This document shows, piece by piece, positions 1 through 11,835 of a stretch of 64,000 bases of DNA (positions are counted from its first letter, which is position 1; the number at the start of each line of letters is the position of its first letter). The stretch lies in the NCBI RefSeq assembly GCF_003254395.2, contig NC_037643.1, forward strand, positions 12,039,963-12,103,962. Direction: 5' to 3'. This stretch comes from Apis mellifera (lineage: Eukaryota > Arthropoda > Insecta > Hymenoptera > Apidae). The notes under the pieces were generated by a model. The model saw only the letters and a list, made by a program, of their open reading frames with translations. It was not told the origin of the DNA and did not search any database. The position numbers and the translations under genes were made by a program.

Positions 1-502
1 GATAATATAATTCCTGTTAATCCACCAATAGTAAATAATATAATGAAACCTAATGATCATAAAACTGAAATATTTAATTTTAATTTTGCACCCTGGTATG
101 TTGCTAATCATCTGAAAACTTTAACTCCTGTAGGATCCAGCAATAATTATTGTTGCTGAAGTAAAATAAAATGCTCGTATATCAACATCTAATCCAACTG
201 TAAATATATGATGTGCTCAAACAATAAAACCTAAAAATCCAATTCCTAATATTGCATAAATTATATCTTTTCTTCCTCTTTCATTTATTACAATATGAGA
301 GATTAATCCAAATCCAGGTAGAATTAAAATATAAACTTCTGGGTGAGCAAAAAATCAAAATAAGTGTTGATATAAAATAGGATCATCCTATTGGGTCAAA
401 AAATGAAGTATTAAAATTTCGATCAAATAATAATATAGTAATTGCTCCAGCCAAAACTGGTAATGATATAATTAATAAAATTGCTGTAATAAAAACTGAT
501 CA
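1..502 (-). pseudogene. NUMT: nuclear copy of a mitochondrial cox1 fragment, decayed, cut by window edge
   Basis: On the minus strand this reads as the middle-to-late part of cytochrome oxidase subunit I under the invertebrate mitochondrial code. Recognisable pieces include LLFDRNFNTSFFDP, VYILILPGFGLISHIV, GIGFLGFIVWAHH and FTVGLDVD. It is not functional. A few bases are missing where the conserved Gly-rich turn after FDP should be (about 380-395). About seven codons are missing after the MNESG-like stretch (about 262-272). Several small indels near 85-160 shift the frame. Codons such as TGA for Trp and AGA for Ser would not be read this way in the nucleus. Similarity ends at about 502, where nuclear AT-rich sequence with an AAT microsatellite begins. 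The other end lies outside the window. An assembly chimera is possible but unlikely, given the indels and nuclear flank. Confidence 0.88.
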
Positions 503-525
503 CCGGAAAAATATATTTTTGTAGA

Positions 526-558
<33 letters not shown>

Positions 559-940
559 GAATCTAAAGTAGCTTTAAAGCGTTGCCTCGTTGTTTTTGCC
601 GCGACATTGAACACGGAATTATAAAACGTATGACATAAAGTATACGATAATCTGGTCCTCGACACGCTGCTCTTTCCTTCTCTCCTCCTCCTCCTCCTCC
701 TCCCCCCACACGTTTTGGCGCAAAAACAGACCGTGATCCGGGATGCAATCGCGCAACTGCAAATAACTCGGCTTCTGGCCGACGTGGGACGCGACGAAGC
801 TGTAAACACACTCTTCGAATCGAACGGAAGCTCCTCTCGCTTGTCCACGATAAATCCCATCGTGCTCTCGATCTCGAGGAACGTTTCCACCTTCGAGATT
901 CGCAACCATTCCTTATTTCTATCAAATCTCTGCAAATAAT
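503..940. other. Single-copy segment beside the NUMT, no gene seen
   Basis: An (ATA)n microsatellite lies at about 529-556 and a CTC trinucleotide tract at about 682-702. The rest (about 560-935) is GC-richer unique sequence. Open frames here are low-complexity readings of these tracts and of the repeat that follows. None has splice or family support. Confidence 0.5.
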
Positions 941-2388
941 TTTTCGAAAGAATATAAATCCCACGATTATGATGCATTAATTCTTGAATATTATTGTTAT
1001 TATCATTATTTAATCTTTGAAATCTCATCGTGGATAATATTAGAATTTTTCAATTAAATAAAGCTTGGATATATTCCTTCTCTTCGAGAAGAAGAAGAAC
1101 TTGGTATGGATAAAAAGAGGGAGAAAATATAAATCCCACGATTATGATGCACTAATTTTTGAATATTATTATTATTATCATTATTTAATCGTTGAAATCT
1201 CTTTTTCTTTTTTATTGAGGATAATATTAGAATTTTTCAATTCCTCCAAATAAAGCTTGGAAGATATATATTCCTCTTCCTTCCTCCTCTTCTTCGAGAA
1301 GAAGAAGAAGAACTTGGTATGGATAAAAAGAGGGAGAAAATATAAATCCCACGATTGATGCATTAATTTTTGAATATTATTATCATTATTTAATCTTTGA
1401 AATCTCATCGTGGATAATATTAGAATTTTTCAATTAAATAAAGCTTGGATATATTCCTCTTCCTTCCTCCTCCTCTTCGAGAAGAAGAAGAACTTGGTAT
1501 GGATAAAAAGAGGGAGAAAATATAAATCCCACGATTATGATGCGCTAATTCTTGAATATTATTATTATTATTATCATTATTTGATAATCATTTTTGAAAT
1601 CTCTTTTTCTTTTTTATTGAGGATAATATTAGAATTTTTCAATTAAATAAAGCTTGGAAGATATATATTCCTCTTCCTTCCTCCTCTTCGAGAAGAAGAA
1701 GAAGAAGAAGAACTTGGTATGGATAAAAAGAAGGAGAAAATATAAATCCCACGATTGATGCACTAATTTTTTAATATTATTATTATTATTATCATTATTT
1801 AATCTTTGAAATCTCATCATGGATAATATTAGAATTTTTCAATTAAATAAAGCTTGGATATATTCCTCCTCTTCGAGAAGAAGAAGAACTTGGTATGGAT
1901 AAAAAGAGGGAGAAAATATAAATCCCACGATTGATGCATTAATTCTTGAATATTATTATCATTATTTAATTTTTGAAATCTCATCGTGGATAATATTAGA
2001 ATTTTTCAATTAAATAAAGCTTGGAGGATATATATTCCTCTTCCTTCCTCTTCTTCGAGAAGAAGAAGAATTTGGTATGGATAAAAAGTGGAAATATAAA
2101 TCCCACGATTATGATGCATTAATTTTTGAATATTATTATTATTATCATTATTTAATCGTTGAAATCTCATCGTGGATAATATTAGAATTTTTCAATTAAA
2201 TAAAGCTTGGATATATTCCTCCTCTTCGAGAAGAAGAAGAACTTGATATGGATAAAAAGAGGGAGAAAATATAAATCCCACGATTATGATGCGCTAATTC
2301 TTGAATATTATTATTATTATCATTATTTAATTTTTGAAATCTCATCGTGGATAATATTAGAATTTTTCAATTAAATAAAGCTTGGAGG
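941..2388. repeat. Tandem array A: about 8 copies of a 174-220 bp unit
   Basis: The anchor AAATCCCACGATT recurs near 957, 1131, 1344, 1524, 1744, 1920, 2098 and 2277. Each unit has an AT-rich body, a GAATTTTTCAATT-like block, AAAGCTTGGA, and a CTTC..GAGAAGAAG self-complementary tract of variable length. Two unit types exist: a short one (174-180 bp) with CTCATCGTGGATAAT and a long one (213-220 bp) with a pyrimidine run TCTTTTTCTTTTTTATTGAG in its place. The order is short, long, short, long, then short to the end. Open frames in the array are periodic and change with unit length, so they are not genes. Confidence 0.93.
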
Positions 2389-4146
2389 TCGGATACACCT
2401 TCTTCTTCCTCTTCTTCTTCTTCTTCGACGGAAACACGATTCTTGGAATCTAAAGAATGGAGGGAAAAAATTCGAAATTCAGAAATTCTGTAACAAGCTC
2501 TCGACAAGCTTGTTAGCTTGTGTATATCGACGATATACGCTATATTTTCCAACCTCTGGCTACTTGTTTGCGCAACCACGCGACAATAAAATTCGTTTAC
2601 GAGTGTATTAGGTCCGCGTGCACGGCTTTGTGCGATAGCCACTTCCGTTCCACTTGTAAATCACGAATTTAGCGCGCACTGTCATTTTCTCCACCGCGCC
2701 TCTTCCATTATTTTCGCTCCCTAAACTTGTTTCTTTCGAATTCGATTTTACTTCAACCATTATTCTTCTTTCTTTCTTTCTTTTCCTTTTTCAACTTTGT
2801 TTTAAATTTTTTCCAATATTCCAATATTATCCAATATTATAATTTTTCTTCGAAAAGTAATAATAAAAAAAAATGTGAAAAAGAATCTTTGAAAAATCTT
2901 GTACGGAAATGGATTAAAAAAAAAAAAAATGGCGGAGGAAAATCACGGTTCGAGCCGATAAGACTGGACAGATATCCCTCGCACAAGTAAGAAATGATAA
3001 TTAGCGGAGAAGTGAGGAACAGAAGTGTTTGTTTCTAATGATACATCGAACGGTGTCTTCTTCTCGCGCGCGATGACGTAAACGTGATCCCCTTCGAGTT
3101 CACCGACTCGTGATTTATTGCATTGCTCGATTAAAGCGGACGGAATCGGCGAAGGGTGTGGTCCAGGGAAGTTTTCGAATTTGCTCGTCGTAAATCGGAC
3201 GGATATACACGGATATCGAATTTTTATATCGTCGGTTATTTAGAAATTTTCGTGTGTTTCATTGGGAATTGGAATATATGAAAAAGTAACGTTAATGTTT
3301 TGTTTGTTTGTTTTTATAAAGGGGAAGTTTTTATTAAAAAAATTGAAGAGCTTCGTGAAAGGATTATAAATACTTGCGTGGAAAGAGGGAAAGAAAATTT
3401 AATGAAGCAAAGGTTGTGCTTATAGTGTTAAGCGTTGTACGTTAACAGGAAGTTGAATGAATAAAGTAACGAGATCGAATTAATCTTTCATTGAAAAATA
3501 AATTCAATGAAAGCATGACGTTGTATATAATATATATATATGTATATATATATATATGTCGATGGAGGATGTGAGTGAAATGATTGTTTATAATTACGAT
3601 TTATTTGACGTGATTTTGACGTAATTGTTTTGGAATTATTATTTAGAAAAGAAAAAAAAAAAACGGTAATCTGGTTTGGAGAGGAAAGGATTGAACGTCA
3701 ATTGAGTCTTCTTTTGTCTCTCGTATCTGTGCGTATATAGATAGCGTGTTGTTGATTAGTTACTACGAACGAATGACGTCACTCGAAGAGGATAGATTGT
3801 ATTTGCTTCATCGGCCGTTAATTGTAAATTAATACGAAAATTATTGACTCGAGTAATTATAATAAATGCTAAGAATTGCATTTCGATTGGCAAATTAATT
3901 TCACATTTAATAGAGATTTAATTAAGAAATTGTGTATCTTAGACGTTCGTGTTAAAGTAAATAAATTTCCAGAAATATTATTAGAACATTTTCTTTCTTT
4001 CTTTCTTTTTTTTTAATCGTAATTTAATCGTGCATAAACATGTTGTTGATCAAATCGATCTGTCGAGTCAGTATTATTGAAAACCCGTCGTATCATCGAT
4101 TAATCATTAATCATTAATCTAATGATCGTGACATTTAATTTTATTT
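2389..4146. other. AT-rich non-coding spacer
   Basis: A CTT/CTC tract lies at 2397-2427 and an A-run followed by AAAATGGCGGAG (Pho/YY1-like) at 2915-2937. A TATA-type microsatellite lies at about 3522-3558. The rest is single-copy. A 91-codon minus-strand frame at 2367-2642 is driven by the CTT tract and is not credible as a gene. Confidence 0.5.
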
Positions 4147-4890
4147 TCTTTTTAAATCTTCTGTATTCAGTGAGCGTTAACTTTTCACTAGCAAAAATTA
4201 ATTTATCGTGTTTTTGAAAATTGGAAAATTTCGATCAACGAAATTTTTATCAAACTTCGATCGCAATGATTCGAATTCAATTCGAATTAATTTCTTTTTC
4301 TTTTTGAATCTTCTGTATTCAATGAACGTTAACTTTTCATTAGTAAAAATTAATTTATCGTGTTTCTGAAGATTTCGAAAATTTCGATCAACGAAATTTT
4401 TATCAAACTTCGATCGCAATGATTCGAATTTAATTCGAATTAATTTCCTTTTCTTCTGTATTCAATGAACGTTAACTTTTCACTAGTAAAAATTAATTTA
4501 TTGTGTTTTTGAAAATTGGAAAATTTCGATCGAAATTTTTATCAAACTTCGATCGCAATGATTCGAATTCAATTCGAATTTAATTTCGTTTTCTTTTTGA
4601 ATCTTCTGTATTGAATGAGCGTTAACTTTTCACTAGTAAAAATTAATTAATTTATCGTGTTTCTGAAAATTCGAAAATTTCGATCAACGAAATTTTTATC
4701 AAATTTCGATCGCAATGATTCGAATTCAATTCGAATTAATTTAATTTTATTTTCTTTTCTTTCTTTTTGAATCTTCTTTATTCAGTGAGTGTTAACTTTT
4801 TACTAGCAAAAATTAATTTATCGTGTTTCTGAAGATTTCGAAAATTTCGAAATTTTTATCAAACGTACCTCGATCGATGTCCAGATTCGA
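4147..4890. repeat. Tandem array B: 5 copies of a 142-170 bp unit
   Basis: The anchor CTGTATTCA (once CTTTATTCA, once CTGTATTGA) recurs at about 4161, 4313, 4455, 4606 and 4776. Each unit continues with GCGTTAACTTTT, AAAAATTAATTTATCGTG, AAAATTTCGATC and TTCGAATTCAATTCGAATTA. Copies differ by small indels and the last is truncated. Confidence 0.92.
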
Positions 4891-6789
4891 ATTCAATTCA
4901 GAAAATTAACGATTATTATTCGATACATAATTTCCTGTTATGTTAATTTGCATAAAAGCGAAAAACGTGAAAAACGTTCTTCTTCGATTATCATCTTTTC
5001 TTAGACACTTCCGTTCCATATTTTAATTGTAACCGTATGAAAATCTAATATTTTTAGACAATTTTAACACATCTGATTTATTATTTCTCGCTCCACCGTT
5101 CGAAACTTTAATACAATTATCTCTCTTTATTAAATAATTTTCCACCCATTTGAATTCGTTACGTTTCTCCGTTTCTTAAAAAAGATTTCCTTGAAATTTT
5201 TAACTATCGTCGAACGATCTTTTTTTCGTGCTTTCATATCGATCCAAGTTTCACTTACCCCTCTTCTTCTTTGTACAAAAATTTATACGCAAATTTAAAC
5301 AATTTTTTAACAAAGAATAATAAAATAACAAGTAATAATCGAAATATATACGAATGTCCATTTTTCACGTTTATTAATTTAAAACAAGTTTCGTTCCAAT
5401 ATTAATTAAAATTTATATAGAAATAACAAATCTACTCGAAATTCGAATTCTCGATATAATCTATTTATATCTATAATAAAAATTATCTCGATAATAATTC
5501 TCCAACGATTTTCTCATCTTTTCCTTTTCTTATTTAAAATTTTCCCTTTTTTAGCGAAGAAACCGATTCGGTCGATTTTCCAACAACGCGGTCTGTTTCC
5601 AAGCAACGCGAAACGCTTCGAAACCCAAGCCAACATCCTCTAGAAACGCGATTCATAATTGCGCTCTTCCTTGTTCGAGCCGCAGAAATTAATCCACGTC
5701 CGCGCCACCATCCAAATTAGTCCACTTCTTGAATAATTAGGTTACTCGTCTAGCAGCCTAACGCGAAACCTGACACGCTGCTGTTTGTCGCCGCTCTCTG
5801 AAACGCACGGGCAAGGTCGATTGCACGTTATCTCGAGGTATATTGTTGCGTCGATGTTGCGTAATAACGGCTTCTCGTTTCGACTCTTATCGAATTTTTC
5901 TCTTTCTTTCTCGATTAATTAATTAATCGATTAATTAAAGGGAAAGGATTCTTGAAAATGGGATCGATTTTTCAAATTCGATTTCGTACCGATTGGCGTA
6001 ATCCGTGTAGTCGATTAGGATGCGAAAGTGATGAATGGAAATTGTGATTTATGCTTTTGTTGTCGAACTGAATGGCACGATTCATCCACGTTCGACGTTT
6101 ATCCCGTAGAGCAGAGATGTGATATATAAATATATGTATGTATGGGTAATTAAAGTTGTTTTCGAGGAGAATTTCGTGTCGCCCGTGTCGAAAGCAAACG
6201 AATTTATATAGAAATTAGAGATCGGTGAAATATAATATCTCGTGCTAGATACATCCGTTATTTAATCGCTTCGTTTCCATTCGCCGTCCATCTCTGATCA
6301 TTCGTTCGAAAAAGTTTCGTATCGAAAAATATATAATATTTTTTTTTGCAAATAAATAAAATTTATGAGAAAAGAAAATATATAATTTCTTCCATTCTTG
6401 AATGAGGAATATATCTTTTCGATATTCCAAATTTGAATACGAATATCAATTGTTACATTTATTATTATTGCAAATTATAATAAAGTGTATATTATTAGTC
6501 AGGTTTATTAATTTCTTCCGTGTGTTGGTTTGGTAGTCTTGTTCTTTGATCAGATAATACATACTCACCGCTCGGTTAAATCGTTGGTTTAAATGGAATA
6601 TGATACGATACGAATCAAGCTAGTGGAAAAAATAGCACACCGGATGCTCGTACAATAAACATATAATAAACGTTTCCTATTAACGTGAATCCTAGAAAGG
6701 AAAACGGAAGACGAGGAACGATTGGGCATATCGTATTTTACCATCGATTCGCCGGAACGGTCTCAGTTTCGTGAAAACATCGTCCACAA
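4891..6789. other. AT-rich single-copy spacer
   Basis: No long open frame, RNA gene or repeat array is visible. A slightly GC-richer patch lies at about 5570-5860. A short palindromic TTAATTAATTAATCGATTAA block lies near 5915. Confidence 0.45.
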
Positions 6790-7993
6790 AGTGTAATAAA
6801 AGAGAATATATATATATATATCATTCTTATCGTTTAGAAAAATATACATCGAAAATTAAGATATTACGAAAATCACTAAATGTCCAATAGTTATATATAC
6901 AAAATTTCAACAAGTTAAAAAATTCGTTTTTCTCGAGAAGATCAACGGGAAGAAAATCGAAGGAATCCCCGAAAATATTCGAACAAATTAATCATCATGT
7001 AATAAAAGAGAATATATATATATTATTCTTATCATTTAGAAAAATATACATCGAAAATTAAGATATTACGAAAATCACTAAATGTCCAATAGTTATACAA
7101 ATTTCAACAAGTTAAAAAATTCGTATTTCTCGAGAAAATCAACGGGAAGAAAATCGAAGGAATCCCCGAAAATATTCGAACAAATTAATCATCATGTAAT
7201 AAAAGGAATATATATATATATCATTCTTATCATTTAGAAAAATATACATCGAAAATTAAGATATTACGAAAATCACTAAATGTCCAATAATTATACAAAA
7301 TTTCAACAAGTTAAAAAATTCGTATTTCTCGAGAAGATCAACGGGAAGAAAATCTAAGGAATCCCCAAAAATATTCGAACAAATTAATCATCATGTAATA
7401 AAAGAGAATATATATATATCATTCTTATCATTTAGAAAAATATACATCGAAAATTAAGATATTACGAAAATCACTAAATATTCAATAATTATACAAAATT
7501 TCAACAAGTTAAAAAATTCGTACTTCTTGAGAAGATCAACGGGAAGAAAATCGAAGGAATCCCCGAAAATATTCGAACAAATTAATCATCATGTAATAAA
7601 AGAGAATATATATATATTATTCTTATCATTTAGAAAAATATACATCGAAAATTAAGATATTACGAAAATCACTAAATGTCCAATAGTTATACAAATTTCA
7701 ACAAGTTAAAAAATTCGTATTTCTCGAGAAAATCAACGGGAAGAAAATCGAAGGAATCCCCGAAAATATTCGAACAAATTAATCATCATGTAATAAAAGG
7801 AATATATATATATATCATTCTTATCATTTAGAAAAATATACATCGAAAATTAAGATATTACGAAAATCACTAAATGTCCAATAATTATACAAAATTTCAA
7901 CAAGTTAAAAAATTCGTATTTCTCGAGAAGATCAACGGGAAGAAAATCGAAGGAATCCCCGAAAATATTCAATATAACAAATTAATCATCATA
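6790..7993. repeat. Tandem array C: 6 copies of a ~198 bp unit with higher-order structure
   Basis: GTAATAAAAG starts units at 6793, 6999, 7196, 7395, 7593 and 7790, a period of 197-206 bp. Units contain a TA microsatellite, TCATTTAGAAAAATATACAT, CACTAAATGTCCAATA, CTCGAGAAGATCAACGGGAA and AATCCCCGAAAATATTCGAA. Unit 5 matches unit 2, sharing the rarer CTCGAGAAAATC and the shorter TTATACAAATTTC. Unit 6 matches unit 3, sharing AAAAGGAATATA. This implies a later block duplication of about 594 bp. Copies are very similar, so the expansion is recent. Confidence 0.95.
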
Positions 7994-8099
7994 GATAAAC
8001 CCTAAAGTTGCACTCTGTATGAATCTCTGAAATCGTTTCGTCTCTTTAATTGACCCAATCGCTAAACTAATTCCCTTTTTTTTTTTTTTTAAATAAACA

Positions 8100-8489
8100 C
8101 TCTTTCACTTTAAAAAAACGTTCAATCACTAATTACCATCTCTGTTCGATTTTCGATGATCCGAGAAACGGCGCGAACATCGCTCCCTCCCTTCGCGGAA
8201 TGAGGTTATTAAACCTAGCAGTGGCCAGCCTGGGAGCGAGACAGAGATGGAAAGAGAGGAAAGAGATACAGGTTGAAGAGAGAGAGAGGGAGGCACGAGA
8301 AAGAAAGGTGGAGCAGGCGGGAAAAGAGCCCGGTCGACATCTGCGCGGAGTTGGAGGGGGGATGGCCACCCCCGGGTGGCAGTGCCGTATCAAACGAACG
8401 CCTGGCCCGGCCGAGATCGATGCGTCGCGCGGCTCATCACTTATTTACGCCTTCATTACTGTAAACAATGCGTCTCCCTTTGCGTCCGG

Positions 8490-8557
<68 letters not shown>

Positions 8558-8700
8558 GTTCGCTCGTCACTCGACGCCATTCCATCTCGTCTGCCCGATC
8601 CAAGGGAGGTTGGTTTTATCATTCGACACTGGTGTACGCGTCCATTTCACAGAGTAACCATCTCCGCCAGGGGAGAGGCTTTTTTTAAAAACTACCTTTC
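8100..8700. other. GC-richer island with long CT tract
   Basis: Single-copy GC-richer sequence surrounds a (CT)n microsatellite at 8491-8557 with one TT interruption. A GA-rich patch lies at 8244-8312. Open frames on both strands run through the dipeptide repeats and have no splice context or domain. A regulatory island is possible: (GA)n tracts can bind GAGA-type factors in insects, which is inference here. Confidence 0.5.
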
Positions 8701-10570
8701 GAGATTTTTACGGGCAATCTTTATGACTGTTTGGGTCTTTTTGGACACTTTTTTTAGCTTCTTGTTATAAACGTATTCTAGGGATTTTATTAAGCGAGAT
8801 GAATAATCGGATTTTTTATGGAATCGTGCACGATATTGATTAATCTTCTAAGATTGATCTTCGAACTTGACACGTGTCGCGATCTGTCGAGAAGGTGGGT
8901 GTACGTGTAAACTTCGGTTGACCTTTAATATACACGGGGGATACGTGGGAAGGGTTATGAAGTATAAAGGGAATTTACAGCGTCGAATGATAACGAATAG
9001 CGAGTAGGCGGAGTGGGAGTGCGTTCAACGTAACAAAATTTACTTTGTTTCGAAACAACGAAACGAATTTTTGTGAAAACAACTTTTCACGCTCCCTCTC
9101 CTCGATTCCCTCCTCCTCCCCTATAATTCGAGGAATCGGGAAAGATATTCCAGCGCGACGCCCACGGTAACAACGGTCCAACGGTGAATAATTTAGGGGC
9201 GCAATTAAAAGGAACGAGAGCCGCGGCGTGCACCTACACGATATTAACGTTCATTAATAAACCACGAATGGATGAGCGAAGGAAGCGAGAAGCTGCTGGG
9301 AGGAGGGGTGTCGGCGGAGAGGGATGGAGGGAGAGAGGGAGTGGAGGAGGTATCGCGAGCCGAGGCGGCGTTTTCAATTAAAATGCCGACATCGCCGCAT
9401 TGCAGCAGTCGGCGTCGGCGTCGGCGTCGGCGTCGCGCGCGTTATGTGCACAACGTGGCCGGCCCACGCGAACCGCACGCCGCCGCCGCCGCGTTTATCC
9501 GCTTTCCCGTCTTCATCGCGCCGCGTCCTTTTTTACCGACGGCCACCCTCCACCCATATCCATATCCCACAGTCACCGTTTTTTACCGACTCTTTTTTTT
9601 TTTTATTACCACCCTCGAATATTGCTGGAGTTGGGGAGGGTTGGTCTCTGGTCTCTTTTCGTCGGCACCTGGACGCGTCCCTGGGAGAGAGATTTCTAGA
9701 TCCTCTTGCCTCTTTGCTCTCCCTTTTTGTATTTGCAGTTTTTATTTTATTTCTTCTTTGGGCTTTGTTCTTCGGATTTAACGAAGGAGAGAGAGAGAGA
9801 GATGGGTCTTTTGAAGTTTCTTTTTTTTTTTCTTTGGATTCGAGGGAGGATGGATCGTTGTCGTTCTCGAGATTGGGAGGGAAAAGAGGATTTTTCGAGT
9901 CAGGGGAATTCATGGGAATATGGTTAAATTTGAACGAATTTTAGGAGTTAAAATATTGGTGGTATTGGGAATAAGATTTTTCGTATCGATTTAGGGAAAT
10001 CTTGGGATCGAGATTTTTAAAAAAAAATTGTATGCTTCTTTTCGTTGAAGCGGAAATAGATGAACGAGTGTTTTCGACGTCGTGGATAAATAAACGTCGT
10101 ATTCAATCATGGAAATCGTTATGAAAGTTGAAGACGGTATACCAGTTGACACTTGTCGGTGACAAACAAGTGTTTAAACGTTGATGCTATTTTTTTTCCA
10201 CCCGATTTCATGAATATAAGCGGTTTCTATCTGACCCGAAAAATAACTCTCGTGATTATTCCGCATCTGTATTACCTATATTCTTTTATCACGAATTAAC
10301 CATAATTGCTTACATGTTTGTAAATTTTAATGAGAAATTCAAAAAGTTTTAAATTTTCGAAAAGCATAGTTTGAAACATTCGAAAGAACAAGAATTTAAA
10401 AATTCAACGTTTATACATTCGTGATAATGAAAAATCGAATTGAACACAAATCGATCGTTATTCTCGTGTTTTTCCGCTTGTTCAGATTCAGGCCTAGAAG
10501 AATCTATCGGAAGGTAATTCTCGAGAGCTGTATGAGAGGTAAATGAGAACGCTGTAGGTTCCTCGATTGG
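8701..10570. other. Non-coding stretch with GC-rich island at 9184-9700
   Basis: The island contains a GGA/GGAGAG-rich stretch at 9280-9355. It also has a hexanucleotide tract of GTCGGC about five times at 9408-9435, a CCG run near 9480-9493 and a (GA)n tract at 9786-9802. Long frames here, up to 206 codons, overlap each other on both strands and follow the simple repeats. I do not call a gene. From 9945 on the sequence is plain AT-rich DNA. Confidence 0.45.
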
Positions 10571-11835
10571 AATTCTCACGTGGCCCTTCTTCTCGCCCTC
10601 GGTGATAAAAGTTTAATCGAATCGCGGCATCGTCTCCGCGAATATCGAATCACCGCGGATCCCACTTTGCATCTCTCCGATCTTGTCACTACTTTCCTAT
10701 CTATCTACTTTATCTATCAACTTTAACGAGTCGTTCACGTTTTCATGGAAACTCTGAAAGAGTGCAAAGGATCTTGTGTTAATGATCGCGTGGAATTATG
10801 TTCCTGCGAGGATTTTACTCTTTCGTTACGAATATCGAATTCTAGGGATCCCTAGATCGCTAAGGATATAATCAAATAGTTTGACGTCCAAAATTATTTT
10901 TTTGAAAACATCTCTATTTATAATTCCAACTTAAAAACAGCAACAACAACTCTCACGTGACTCTTCTTTTTGGTGATCGAATATTAAATCATTATAGATT
11001 TCACTTTGTATCTTTTCGATCTTGTCAGTATCTTTCTATCTATCGTCAACTTTAAGTTCATGTTTGGAAACTCTGAAAGAGTGCAAAGGATCTTGTGTTA
11101 ATAATCACGTGAAATTATGTTCCTGCGAGAATTCTACTCTTTCGTTACGAATTCCGAATTCTAGGGATCCCTAGATGGCATAGATGGTTAGAGGATATAA
11201 TCAAATAGTTTCACGCGCAAAATTATTTTTTTGAAAACATTTCTATTTACAATTCCAACTTAAAAACAGCAACAACAACTCTCACGTGACTCTTCTTCTT
11301 AGTGATCGAATATCGAATCATTATAGATTTCACTTTGTATCTTTTCGATCTTGTCACTATCTTCCTATCTATCTAGTCAATTTTAACGAATCGTTCATGT
11401 TTGGAAACTCTGAAAGAATGCAAATGATCTTAATGATCACGTGAAATTATGTTCCTGCGAGGATTCTACTCTTTTGTTTCAAATCCCGAATTCTAGGGAT
11501 CCCTAGATGGCATATGTTAGAAGATATAATCAAATAGTTTCACGCGCAAAATTATTTTTTTGAAAACGTATCTATTTACAATTTCAACTTAAAAACAGCA
11601 GATTTCACTTTGTATTTCTTCGATCTTGTCACTATCTTTCTATCTATCTATCGTCAACTTTAAGTTCATGTTTGGAAACTCTGAAAGAGTGCAAAGGATC
11701 TTAATGATCACGTGAAATTATGTTCCTGCGAAGATTCTATTCTTTCGTTACAAATCTCGAATTCTAGGGATCCCTAGATCGCTAAGAATATAATTAAATA
11801 GTTTCACGCGCAAAATTATTTCTTTTTTTTAAAAA
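10571..11835. repeat. Tandem array D: 4 copies of a ~270-330 bp unit, each with a 16 bp perfect palindrome
   Basis: Every copy carries the perfect palindrome TCTAGGGATCCCTAGA, at 10841, 11160, 11492 and 11763. Other shared blocks are CTCACGTG (10574, 10952, 11281), TTTGTATCTTTTCGATCTTGTCA, GAAACTCTGAAAGAGTGCAAA, AATTATGTTCCTGCGA and CAAAATTATTTTTTTGAAAA. The fourth copy lacks about 70 bp, including the CTCACGTG block. The first is the most diverged and merges into unique sequence. Confidence 0.93.

Noticed and set aside
1065..1820. Plus- and minus-strand frames with Lys/Glu or Phe/Tyr runs
   Set aside because: They are translations of array A units and of their GAA/TTC and ATT tracts.
8200..8688. 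Long Ser/Leu and Arg/Glu open frames around the CT tract
   Set aside because: They are dipeptide readings of (CT)n/(GA)n in several frames and both strands, with no splice partners.
9272..9944. Open frames up to 206 codons on the plus strand
   Set aside because: They overlap one another and an opposite-strand frame, run through hexamer, CCG and GA repeats, and show no domain.
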